Origin: Boothiomyces macroporosus
Taxonomy: Eukaryota > Chytridiomycota > Chytridiomycetes > Rhizophydiales > Terramycetaceae
Length of the DNA: 47,688 bases
Direction: 5' to 3'
NCBI GenBank assembly: GCA_027604185.1
Contig: JADGKB010000105.1
Coordinates: forward strand, 1-47,688
The stretch's first letter is position 1, and every line of letters begins with the position of its first letter. This document shows positions 19,360-28,956 of this stretch, piece after piece. Under the pieces are notes generated by a model. That model ran no database searches. It was given only the letters and a program-made list of their open reading frames with translations, and was not told the DNA's origin. The position numbers and the translations under genes are program-made.

Positions 19360-20162
19360 ATGAGCTCATTATACGATCAACTTGGCGGAGAACCAGCTAT
19401 CGATGCAACGTACGTTTTTCTAACTCTAGTGTAGAAAAATTTTACCAGCTAATGTTGGCTGATCCTTTGATGTCTCCCTTCTTTGCTCATACTGATATGA
19501 ACAGACAACGTAACATTCAGAAAAAGTTTCTTACCTATGCTCTAAAAGGAAACGGTCTTCCTCCTTATGCAAAAAAGAGTATGCAAAAGGCACACGCTAA
19601 TATTACAATCGAAGACAAACACTATGATAAACTTGAGGAATTGTTGGATCAAGCTCTTGCTTCTTTGGGTGTAGAATCTGGCTTGATCAAAAAGACTTTG
19701 GGAGCTATTGAATTGATGCGAGAAGATGTCTTGACCAAGCAACATGGTGCTGTGCCTGGCCCAGAACTCTCTTTGTTGGACGCTGTTGGAGGAGAGGCTG
19801 CTGTTGAAGCAGTAGTAAAGCTTTTGTATGAAAGAATCTTGGCTGATCCTCTCTTGATTCCATTCTTTGCCAAGGCTGATATGAAACGCCAACATTTGAT
19901 GCAAAAAAAGGTATATTAAACTAACATCAAGTTTTTAGTCATGGTATTAAGCGGAAAGCCTCTTCCAAATGCATCTAGAAATGCAATGATTACTGCCCAT
20001 GCAAAATTAAACTTGAGTGATGCTGATTTTGACCGTGTAATTGCTCATATTGCAGCATCCTTGCAAATTGCAGGTGTTGAAGCATATTTGATTGAAAAGA
20101 TTGGTGCTATTGCTGAAACTACCAGAGATTTATGTTTGGGAAGAGCTGAATTGATAAAGTAA
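19360..20162 (+). CDS. Tandem two-domain truncated haemoglobin (group I), 253 aa
   Basis: Exons are 19360-19409, 19430-19910 and 19932-20162 (introns of 20 and 21 nt). Two group I truncated globin domains are joined in one chain. Domain 1 (residues 1-120) has YDQLGGEPAID, LMLADPLMSPFF, and the proximal His in KAHANI. Domain 2 (about 130-253) has LLDAVGGEAAVEAV, RILADPLLIPFF and the proximal His in TAHAKL. Truncated globins bind oxygen or nitric oxide and often detoxify NO. Intron 2 interrupts domain 2 after QKK. The stop TAA is followed at once by another TAA inside AATAAA. A covalent pair is uncommon for this family. Confidence 0.92.
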
Positions 20163-20270
20163 TAAACCTAATGCATATCAGCAGTTTCATTTCATCGAAT
20201 TAATACTTTTATTAGGAATATAATTTATGAGGGACCAACAGTTAAATTTAGATTCAGACAAACCTTGCTT

Positions 20271-21146
20271 TTATTCCAAATCAAATGGCCTCTTCTTTTC
20301 AAGGTTTGCTTTATCTTGTATTTGGTAATTATAGTAAACAATCATATCTCTTTCGCTTATCTTGTTGTTGAATACCTTCAAAGCAACATCCATCGTCATA
20401 CCAGATTCCAGCAAGCTATGAACCATTGAAGCCGCTTTAGCAATAATTCCCTTTGATGTTCTTTTGAAATGATTGGCGATATCTTGAATCGAAAAATCTT
20501 GCCTAAGCATTCCATTTAATTCCTCAATATCCTGGGCTTTCCAAAATTTCCCTTTATTTGTTGCCTGCGATTTTTGTGGTGTTTGTATTTTCGGCTCCAA
20601 GTTTTCGGTAGAAGTTGACCAAACTGAAATTGAACTTTCTGAATCTATTAACTCTTCTACATCGTTGGCAGATTTCCAAAGATGATATAGCCCTTCTTTA
20701 GGAAGAAAGTATAAGTTTTCAATAGCGGTTTCAAGTTTTGTTTTCATTTTGTCTATATCCAACCATTCTGGTACTGGTTTATGGTGGTCAACCAGACTGC
20801 GCTTTCTTTTACGCCTATTCAACAAAATTGAATTATCGCCTAATTCAAACCGAGTTTCTGCTATGGCAATTTCGTCCTTCCATGCATAATCCCATGATAC
20901 ACTAGTATACGACATTTCCACATGGGCCCTTTCAGAGAATAATTCTTTGACTTTTACAAAAGATACTGGTTCAAAGTATTGAACAGCCAGTTGCCAGTAT
21001 AGGCACTGTGAGCTGTGTTCCAATTGGCCCCTTATGTATTGCACACCAGCAAGGGCTTCTATAGTCTCGGGCTTTTCCCAATGCTGATATGGAATAGTCA
21101 GTATCCAAAAACAGGCTTCTGGAGTAGTTGGCTTTCTAGCTTGCAT
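20271..21146 (-). CDS. Rep-like HUH endonuclease domain fused to HTH, paralogue 1, 291 aa
   Basis: The N-terminal 115 residues match the replication-initiator (Rep) fold of CRESS-DNA viruses: motif 1 FWILTI, then YIRGQLE, motif 2 region YWQLAVQYF, motif 3 YAWKDE, then RFELGD. The superfamily 3 helicase of viral Reps is absent. Instead there is a linker and a SANT/Myb-like or HTH region (DIEELNGMLRQDFSIQDIA, HFKRTSKGI). In this copy the metal-binding His of motif 2 is Tyr (LYWQ), so nickase activity is doubtful, while the motif 3 Tyr remains. The start at 21146 aligns exactly with paralogue 2; an in-frame ATG at 21185 lies beyond the shared upstream element. It is probably a host-adopted gene. 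Confidence 0.75.
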   Translation of the reverse strand: MQARKPTTPEACFWILTIPYQHWEKPETIEALAGVQYIRGQLEHSSQCLYWQLAVQYFEPVSFVKVKELFSERAHVEMSYTSVSWDYAWKDEIAIAETRFELGDNSILLNRRKRKRSLVDHHKPVPEWLDIDKMKTKLETAIENLYFLPKEGLYHLWKSANDVEELIDSESSISVWSTSTENLEPKIQTPQKSQATNKGKFWKAQDIEELNGMLRQDFSIQDIANHFKRTSKGIIAKAASMVHSLLESGMTMDVALKVFNNKISERDMIVYYNYQIQDKANLEKKRPFDLE

Positions 21147-21159
21147 TTGGTATTCCTGT

Positions 21160-21174
21160 AAAAGAAATTGTGGC
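21160..21174 (-). promoter_or_regulatory. 15-bp element shared by both Rep-like genes
   Basis: GCCACAATTTCTTTT on the minus strand ends 13 nt before the ATG of paralogue 1. The identical 15-mer stands at the identical distance from the ATG of paralogue 2, although the surrounding sequence has diverged. Confidence 0.6.
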
Positions 21175-21334
21175 TCATGAAACAAGCTCTTTAAGAAATA
21201 GACTATCTTTTACTTGACATCTCTTTTGAAATTTTTATTCTTATCACAGAAACCTAACTGGATCAAATATAGAATAGATTTACGTTTCTCATCAATATAT
21301 ATGTTGATTATTAACTTTACCAGCCATTACTATC

Positions 21335-23068
21335 TCAAGTCCAATTATCATTAGTCACTGGTGGCCGATATGTTTGAAAACTAAACAGGATATTATAAGA
21401 TTTACCTGCAAGAAGATTTTCAACTCTACTTCTACCTTCTTGGACAATATCATTCTTATAGTTTTTTGTTTTTCGACTGGACCAACTTTCAGTAAAAGTA
21501 ACATACTGTAGGTCTGAATTTTCAGGTACCAAATTGATAGCTCTTTCAACAAAACCAATTATTGCTTCGATAGTCCAACCACATCCTTCAACTTCAAGTT
21601 TCTCCAAACTTCTAGATAATAAAAAAGCCAAGAGCTCTTGGATATTTTCATCATTCCATTCTTCTCCGTATTCGATTCGAAGGCTTTTAATAGAAGTATT
21701 GGGCAAGTGCTTCGCGATTAGACCAATCGATTCACTGCTAGGTTTGCAGTTATAGTGCATTTGTAGATTTATATCGGTTAATGTTGAGACCTTGTTTAAT
21801 CCAGTAATAATTTCTGAAAATCCTTTCAAGCAATCATACTGTTTTATAGTAAGGTGTTCTATAGGCAGTTGTCTAATTTTTTCCTTTAAAATTGAATTGA
21901 ACTGTTGATTTACCTCATACGAATATGAGCCGTATATATCACAATTAATGGTCATTGCTTCAATTTTGGAGTTACACGACATAGTCAAGACATTTTCTAA
22001 ATAGATTGTAGGGATCTCTAGAATAACAGAGACAATATTACTCTTGCTAATGTTTCTGCAATATGCATCGTATACCCTGTCATCCATCGCATCGATCCAA
22101 AGGCGATCAGATTTAGAATATAAAATGTTCTCTACTCTTAAATAGTTGAAATCAGTGTTATCAATGGCATTTCCGTGCAAGTCAATGAAATCCAATTTTG
22201 ATACTGGAATTGCTTCCATAAGAGCCTCTACCCCATCATACTCTATTCTATTGTTTGACAAGTAGAGTTGCTCTATGTTTGAATGAGGTAGCACTTGAGC
22301 AAGGGCAATAGCTCCGATATCCGAAATATTGTTATCTGACAATTTTAAATACTGCAATTTAGTCTTTTCTAAATTATAAACCAAGGTCAATATATCTTCA
22401 TCTGAGACCGAACATTGGTATAACTCCAGTTTTTCGATTTTGGTCATATGTATCACTGAAAGCAAAGATCCAACATCAGTCGTATCGCAAACAGCTAGTT
22501 CGGTTAGCACTGTAAACGGCAACTGTTCCTTTAGGATTTGAGCATTAAAACTCAAACCTTTAATACAAAATTGCTTCAATCGCTTCCATTCCAATAGATT
22601 TTGGAGAATAGCTGGGATACGAACTTGTTCCAGCATATCTTTCCTTTCTTGGGTCCATCCACCCCAAGTATAATCAAAACTCATCCTTCTAATTTTTGTG
22701 CATTGCAATAATTTATCCATTTCTATTTCGTCATCATCGCCGAACAAAATATCCAAGGCATTTGTTGGTAATAATTGTAAATTTCTATATGTTGAATAAT
22801 TCAATTCTATTTCGTGAAAAGTAAACCCTGAGAGGCTGAAATTTATCAAAAATTCGTCTAGCATATCATCTGAAGGGCGATAGGAGTAACCGTTAATAAA
22901 AAGGGATGGCCAATGTATTGTACGGGTCTGATTATTATCCACATACCGAAATGGAGCATAAAAATCAAAAAGCAACTTGCATGTGAATGATAAATTTTCA
23001 ATATCCTTGCTGTAGATATACTCCGTGATAATGCGGAGAATATCATGTGGCAGATTTAGTAAATTCAT
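21335..23068 (-). CDS. F-box/leucine-rich-repeat protein, 577 aa
   Basis: This single-exon gene has an F-box at residues 3-45 (NLPHDILRIITEYIY, then SFTCKLLFDF). Leucine-rich repeats follow, with clear ones at LKLSDNNISDIGAIAL and LYLSNNRIEYDGVEAL. It is a third paralogue of the 3838 and 9574 genes. It lies on the same strand between the two Rep-like paralogues. It is a probable Skp1-binding substrate receptor; the target is unknown. Confidence 0.8.
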   Translation of the reverse strand: MNLLNLPHDILRIITEYIYSKDIENLSFTCKLLFDFYAPFRYVDNNQTRTIHWPSLFINGYSYRPSDDMLDEFLINFSLSGFTFHEIELNYSTYRNLQLLPTNALDILFGDDDEIEMDKLLQCTKIRRMSFDYTWGGWTQERKDMLEQVRIPAILQNLLEWKRLKQFCIKGLSFNAQILKEQLPFTVLTELAVCDTTDVGSLLSVIHMTKIEKLELYQCSVSDEDILTLVYNLEKTKLQYLKLSDNNISDIGAIALAQVLPHSNIEQLYLSNNRIEYDGVEALMEAIPVSKLDFIDLHGNAIDNTDFNYLRVENILYSKSDRLWIDAMDDRVYDAYCRNISKSNIVSVILEIPTIYLENVLTMSCNSKIEAMTINCDIYGSYSYEVNQQFNSILKEKIRQLPIEHLTIKQYDCLKGFSEIITGLNKVSTLTDINLQMHYNCKPSSESIGLIAKHLPNTSIKSLRIEYGEEWNDENIQELLAFLLSRSLEKLEVEGCGWTIEAIIGFVERAINLVPENSDLQYVTFTESWSSRKTKNYKNDIVQEGRSRVENLLAGKSYNILFSFQTYRPPVTNDNWT

Positions 23069-23527
23069 GATATTTTTTTGTTCTTTCTGGTTATATATTG
23101 ACTGGGTGACTCATTTCTGTCATGTTCCATATCACAAAAATTCATTTGCCGATATTATCTTTCTGTAGTACTATTGGTGTATATGGAAACTGAATCAAAG
23201 TAATAGAAGACCAAAAAGATATCTAAACGGCTTCAATACAAGTTGATTTCCTCTTCAAAGCGATTTAAAGTAAATTCAATTCATTCTGTTTCAAACCATA
23301 TGAAGACAAAGATTCCGAAAAGACAAAATCTGACAACTCTTGCCATTAATCAAATCAACCATAGGCCAATATCAAGATATAACAAAACACGCATTAATAT
23401 AGGCTATTCCCAGTGAAATAATTGGTACGTAAGAATTTAACAAGAATTGATTAAAGTAACTGTAAACATAGATTTAATTGACTAAAGTTTTTGACAGAAA
23501 TGATTTTTACAGGGAAAAATAACGAAT
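23069..23527. other. Intergenic, 459 bp
   Basis: AT-rich sequence between the third F-box gene's start and the end of Rep-like paralogue 2. No ORF, repeat or RNA is recognised. Confidence 0.5.
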
Positions 23528-24400
23528 TCACTGGTTTCTACGTGTTCTCGTTTTACCTAGCGACTGATAGTAGCTGTGCACTGCCATATCGGCTTGAGTA
23601 ATCTTGTTATTGAAAACTTTTAAAGCATCATCCATAGAAACGCCAGTTTTAACCATTTCATGAATCATGGAAGACGCCCTTGCAACTATTGCCCTTGATG
23701 TTCTTTTGAAATGCATTGCAATGTCCTCTATTGTAAAATTACTTTGTAGCATTGTTTTCAGTTCCTCCAAGTCTTCTGGTTTCCACCTTTTCCCTTGATT
23801 ACTAGTTTCGATATCTTTTTCTGGGGGAGTTAAAAGTCCTATATTTGGAGAAACCTTGCTTGGTGTACAAGGGATATCTAAACATTCTGCTTTCAGTAGC
23901 CCTTCTGCACCATTAGCAGCATTCCATAGTGAATATAGCCCTTCTCTTGGAAGAAAATACAAGCTTTCAGTTACATATTCAAGCTTTGCCTTCAGTTTAT
24001 CAATATCCATCCACTCTTGCAATCCTTTTTGGTGATCTTGTACCGGGCTTTTAATTACACTATTCTGGCTCGAAACAATTGAATTATCCCCTAATTCAAA
24101 TCTAGTTTCCTTGATGGCAGTTTCGTCTTTCCAAACATAACTCCAAGAAGCTTTGGAGTAGGTTGTTTCAACATGTGCCTTTTGAGAGAATACTTCTTTG
24201 ACTTTTACAAACGAAACTGGTTCAAAAAACTGGACAACAAGTTGCCAATGAAGGAACTGAGAGGGACTATACTCTATTTGGCCCCTTATGTACCTTACTC
24301 CAGGAAGGCCTTTGATTGTCTCTGGCTTTTCCCAATCTTTGTGGGCTATGGTCAACATCCAAAATGTAGCAAGAGGAGTGGACTTTTGACTAGCATCCAT
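23528..24400 (-). CDS. Rep-like HUH endonuclease domain fused to HTH, paralogue 2, 290 aa
   Basis: It has the same architecture as 20271-21146 and aligns without gaps from the first residue. Motif 1 is FWMLTI, followed by YIRGQIE. Motif 2 is LHWQLVVQFF, with the His preserved (HUQ form), and motif 3 is YVWKDE, followed by RFELGD. No helicase domain is present. The C-terminal half has an HTH/SANT-like segment (DLEELKTMLQSNFTIEDIA) and FKRTSRAI. All catalytic positions visible in Rep-type HUH nucleases are present, so this copy could still nick or join single-stranded DNA. Virus-derived or plasmid-derived origin is likely, but long residence is indicated by duplication and normal genomic context. 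Confidence 0.75.
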   Translation of the reverse strand: MDASQKSTPLATFWMLTIAHKDWEKPETIKGLPGVRYIRGQIEYSPSQFLHWQLVVQFFEPVSFVKVKEVFSQKAHVETTYSKASWSYVWKDETAIKETRFELGDNSIVSSQNSVIKSPVQDHQKGLQEWMDIDKLKAKLEYVTESLYFLPREGLYSLWNAANGAEGLLKAECLDIPCTPSKVSPNIGLLTPPEKDIETSNQGKRWKPEDLEELKTMLQSNFTIEDIAMHFKRTSRAIVARASSMIHEMVKTGVSMDDALKVFNNKITQADMAVHSYYQSLGKTRTRRNQ

Positions 24401-24922
24401 TTAATCGCAGCAAAAAAGAAATTGTGGCAAACTTTAACTTGCACAAGCATAACATCCTCCATTATTCAAGTTTAATCCTCAGCTCGTCAAATTGACCATT
24501 TCAACTACCATTCAAATAATAGTAATTTAATTCACAGAAAAACATCCAGACAGAAAAATAAAGGTCAATTCTCAAGAATAAGCTGATAGCTAGGACCATA
24601 TCCACAATCTATGTCAATCAGGTATAGATCAACTGGTAACGCAACCACCCATTTTTCTCCAGAAAAAAAAACAATCAGAAAGGATTTTCAACTGAGCAAC
24701 AGCAGTTCCTCAGTAAAATCCTAACTATACAAACGCATGTTATTTCACCCACTGATTCATATAATCAATTGGATAGTAAAGATGTGCAAAATAGAATTCT
24801 AAATACCTTGTCAGCAATGTCTTTTGTGTTGGTGCTTGCATCAACACTAGCATCGTTGAAAGACACGCTGCGGATAGGACTATTGTCTGGAGGATTAGAT
24901 ACATTTGATACTATAAAATTTA
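24401..24922. other. Intergenic, 522 bp, promoter of Rep-like paralogue 2
   Basis: The 15-bp GCCACAATTTCTTTT element is at 24414-24428 (minus), 13 nt before the ATG. Nothing else is recognised. The DDB1 gene ends at 24923 on the same strand. Confidence 0.5.
24414..24428 (-). promoter_or_regulatory. 15-bp element shared by both Rep-like genes (copy 2)
   Basis: Identical in sequence and in distance to the ATG (13 nt) to the element at 21160-21174. Confidence 0.6.
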
Positions 24923-27900
24923 TTAGTGGATCCTTGCCAAGTCTTGGACAATCTTTGTCAATTCTTGCACCGGTTGGCCGACTTCTTGAGCTACTTTTTC
25001 CTTCATTTCACTGTCCAGGTCAATGAATGCCTCTACCAGATCACCGTCGATAAATCCTTCTTTTTTTGTACATAACTTTTGGTTTTCAAATTCTCTAAAA
25101 CGGTCATGCGACAGGTTTCCAATTGTTGGCAGTTGCTTCAAGCTCGCTTCTAGCTTTGTTAGCAATTCAACGTGGTCTGATAGTGTACAAATGACCCCCA
25201 AAGCCCCATTAATAGTAGCGTACAACAGGATAGGGTTGGCAATGAATGGCTGGTCAGGGTTATTTACTACAATAGAGCCTTGTTAATAATGCTATACCTA
25301 ACCGGAATCGATTGACTTGTTGTCCAACGTGGTATCTAGCGACCACCTGTAATCTTTTGAAATCTTGAATATCATTATTCTTTTTTACACAGATAATGTT
25401 GAATCGATCATCACTTCCAATGTATAAATCTTCAGATATTGCTTGAACGTTAATCATCCAATTGGTATCATAGTCTCTTGCACGTTCGATTAGTTTCTTT
25501 TCTATTTCATCATAAACAAGGCAGCTGATTGACTTTACAAGATCACCAACGATAATAAAGTCACCAAAAGAGGACAAGGTGAGCGCTAGGATATGTCCAT
25601 GGTGAGTAGCTATATGAACTAGTCCATCATGCCATTCATACAGACACACTGTTGTGTTGATTGCAACAGCAATCCTGTCTTTAACTGAAGTAATGGAATA
25701 ACAAGCCCCTTCAATATCTACAGAATTTACCAGCTCTAATTGATCACCAGTTACTCTAAATACCAAAAGCCTACCTTGTGCAGGTTCATCTTCATCAGGC
25801 AAAGCGATGCAAGTACCAAATATAACATACTCCTCATCAAATGTACAACTATGCAAAGCACTTCCCAATTCATGTTCGTTCAATTCATAAGAATCTAATA
25901 CTTCGAAAGTGTTTGAATCCAACAGTTTTAGATACCCAACAAACACAGATTCACCTTCGCTTCCTACTCTAAATATCTGGGTCATTATAAGCATTGAAGA
26001 GCTCTGTTCATGGACTACGATTCTTCTTACAGTTTCACCAATTGGGACTGTTTTAACGTGCAGTTTTTGAACAGTATCAATCGTTCCAATTTTTAACGAA
26101 TCATCTGTGGCTATTGCAAGCCAGTGATCGAATTTGACTACGCTTTTGACATGTCGAAGGTTGACGTTACTATATACCAGTTTGGAATGCTGGCTGTAAA
26201 TAATGGTTGGTCTGTCTGAAGAACAAAACACATAATCATCAATTGCATGCAAGGTAATAGGTCTAGTACCAAGTGAAATCTTTTTCTTTGCAAAATCAAA
26301 CATAGAAAATGTATATACTACACCAGTCCCTTCCGCAGCCATTAAATAATCAACATTTTCTAATGTTACTAGCAAAATGGATTTCGGAATGCTTTCTAAT
26401 TGTTCAGAATGTGTTTGAATCAAACTTGGCAGTTTGTGTAATCTAACTGAAGAATCCCACATCCCAACTGCAATTTGGTTAGCCTTGACATGGATACACG
26501 CAACATCAGTGTCTAGTTTAATAAAGCTACTATTAATTCCAAATACTTTTGTTCGGCTAGCTTTCCATTCTTGATAGTAAAATGCTGTAATACAGATCCT
26601 AGGGCAATAACAATGTCAGTATCAGAAAAGGAAGCCAAGGTAATTTCATCCCTGGATCTGTATTCATCATAGAGTTGAAATTCGTCTGTGGCTATTTTGA
26701 TACCTCTCCTTGTGATTTGAATAAAGTAATCGCCAATATTACCGCATTGAATAGTAGGAACATCGAAATCGAAATCACCTTGGTCAAATTCACTCAGGTC
26801 TTCATCCAAAGCTAAAATTCTGGTTTCGCTGATAAACCCTGCAACCAGGTACTTTTCACCCAAAGAAAACAAATTCAGTACTTGCAAGTCAATTGAGCTG
26901 AGTTCATCTATTCCAATACCATTTCTAATAATTCGAAGCGATCCACTTTGAAGATACCCACTGCAGGTAATTAATTGAGACTGTTCATCCAAATCAGTCA
27001 AGACAAAGTCTGAAATAGGACCCAGGCTTTGATAAACCGTTTGCTTTTCAGAGAATAGTTGAATCAATTGCGAATCCGATGATGAACTCCCGACATACAA
27101 ATAATCGTCTTGAATCCACGATAAAGTCGATATCCCAACAGTATTCAGAATTATATTACACTTGAGCAAATTCAAATCCAGCAAGTGTAAATTACCTTGA
27201 TAATCTCCTAGTAAAATCTTGTCGTTCATGATAGTGTATGCCTTCATTACCGTTGGTTTAAAAATTGTTTTTTGGTTATTCAGTTGAATTGAATGTTGCC
27301 CTTCCGTTAATACTATCTTACCGACAATTACGATGCCATGATCAGTAGGAATCAACATATTCGCTTGGTCTTCTACTTGAAAATCCAAATCTTCCTCGAT
27401 ATCATCGCCTATCTTGTACGTAACCACATAACGTTCTTCTTTGATATTTTGGTAGAGCACGTACAGATCGCCATCTACATTATTTCTACTTACTGTGCAC
27501 AGCCATATAAATCACATCCAGTTTATCCAGCCGTTTATTCACACAGTCCATTACTTGATTATTTCTGATTGGCAATATTTTGAATATCCCTTGGTAAATG
27601 TAAATTCCAATGTAACTTTTTGAAACCAGGAGGAAGCTGTTTTCTGACAACTTTTGCCCTCTATCTTTTACCGACCCACTGGAAACAGTTACCACAGTAT
27701 TATCCTTCCATTGGAGGAGAGAGAGCTGCTGTTTTTGGGTGAGAATGACAAGAGTGTCTGGCTGGTTGTCCAACTGCATTAAAAATATTTACTCGTAATA
27801 TTTGCATTGCAATTACCCTACCATTGATCGGCAAGTTCATTACGAGCTTTAATTCATCCACAAACAAGTAAATTTCGATCCTGGTGATTTTGCTGAGTAA

Positions 27901-28030
27901 GAAAACGAATTACCTATAGATCAGTAATCAATTACTTTACAATGAGATTCAAATGATCCGGATGAGTGAAATGGCAGGTTAATGAGCCGCTGACTGCATC
28001 TGGTGGGTGAGCTTGTTTAATGTAAAACAT
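24923..28030 (-). CDS. DDB1: DDB1, CUL4 ubiquitin-ligase adaptor, 996 aa
   Basis: Exons are 28030-27936, 27892-27793, 27773-27494, 27474-26547, 26529-25298 and 25278-24923, giving 2,991 coding nt. The start matches the DDB1 N-terminus (SGSLTCHFTHPDHLNLIV, then TRIEIY). The middle has the SDRPTIIYS and KLVYSNVNL blocks, and the end has FIDGDLVEAFI and a terminal LARIH. It folds as three WD40-like propellers, bridges CUL4 to DCAF receptors, and acts in DNA-damage repair and protein turnover. It is shorter than animal DDB1 (about 1,140). Intron 1 (43 nt) is two ordinary introns end to end, and the intron at 26530-26546 is only 17 nt. Confidence 0.93.
27893..27935 (-). other. Double intron with a zero-length exon in DDB1
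   Basis: The 43-nt intervening sequence splits exactly into a 22-nt unit (27935-27914) and a 21-nt unit (27913-27893). Each begins GTAATT and ends AG with a TTACT-like branch region. The junction reads TATAG|GTAATT, an AG/GT ratchet site. Only removal of all 43 nt gives the conserved DDB1 N-terminus. Confidence 0.75.
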
Positions 28031-28058
28031 AGATTCACTCGGAAAAATTGAAAACTCT

Positions 28059-28542
28059 TTATTTGAAGCATAGGATCTCGTATTCCGACACTTCCACTTC
28101 TAACCCATTATACCCTATGAAGCCAGCAGGCAGGCCAAACCCGGTTTTGCCAGGCACCCATCGGCCATCTCGCATTGCCCGTATTATAAACATTTCATTC
28201 TGGGGATTCTTTTCATACCCAGCACTCACTGGGTTAAAGTCAAACTTTCCTATTGTTAAATTTGATTACCTGGTTTCAACCTCCCAACAAACGGAACCCA
28301 CTGCAGCATATCCATATCTCCAGCTAATGTTTCATAATCATTTGTAAACATTTCCTTTTGTCCCCACCCAAAAGAGCATCCGTTTCCAGTTGACTTTCCC
28401 GGATGATCTCCTCCCTGATAGAACGTCCTTGCTACATATACTTGGTTATTCTGATAATACTTGGCTTTCCCTCGTGCGTTCCTCCGATTATTGCATTCTT
28501 TGGTATATGTGGTCCTTGCTTCCAAGCGAGATTTGGCGACAT
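28059..28542 (-). CDS. DUF3421-domain protein, 147 aa
   Basis: Three exons (28542-28461, 28440-28270, 28249-28059) are split by two 20-nt introns. The spliced protein has two DUF3421-type repeats: IPKNAIIGGTHEGKPIYVAR, then PGKS..GCSFGWG, YETL and LQWVPFVG. A second, degenerate unit has MFIIRAMRDGRWVPGK, FIGYNGLEVEV and EYEILCF. DUF3421 occurs in insects, molluscs and as the N-terminal part of natterin-like proteins. No pore-forming aerolysin module follows here, so a sugar-binding role is only a guess. There is no signal peptide. The stop TAA is inside AATAAA. The gene's 3' end lies 28 bp from the DDB1 start. Confidence 0.75.
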
Positions 28543-28956
28543 TAATTGGTGGCTACAGAGGAAAAGTTATTCCTGCTTCCACAATAAAAAATACAGTATT
28601 TTACTACAGTATCAATCATAATATATTCATCATGAATACTCTTTAATTTTACCAAAAAGTTACTGCGAAACTAAGCGGGGAGAAAAAAGTACTCCTAAAC
28701 CTTTAAATACAGTGATTGCTAGTTAAGCCGCCCAAATTATGATATAAGCCGTTCAAATTATGAAAGCTCCTACGGGATTTGCACGCGTTTGATCAACACT
28801 TTTATCTGCTGCTCATTAGAACAATGCGGAAATGATAAATTGCTTCCATCAGCCTTATTAACCACAAATTATTGGCAATCAATTGATCAATTGTGTCTTG
28901 TCCACCACCATTTTTGTGTTTCATCGTATAAATATCGACAGAATCAAAAAACAACA
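28543..28956. promoter_or_regulatory. Divergent intergenic region with tandem GCCGYYCAAATTAT elements
   Basis: Two 19-bp direct repeats (28724-28742 and 28745-28763) read TAAGCCGYYCAAATTATGA. A third core copy is at 19067-19080 upstream of the globin gene. TATAAATA (28927-28934) is 22 nt before the ATG of the DUF1003 gene. No coding signal is seen. Confidence 0.5.
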
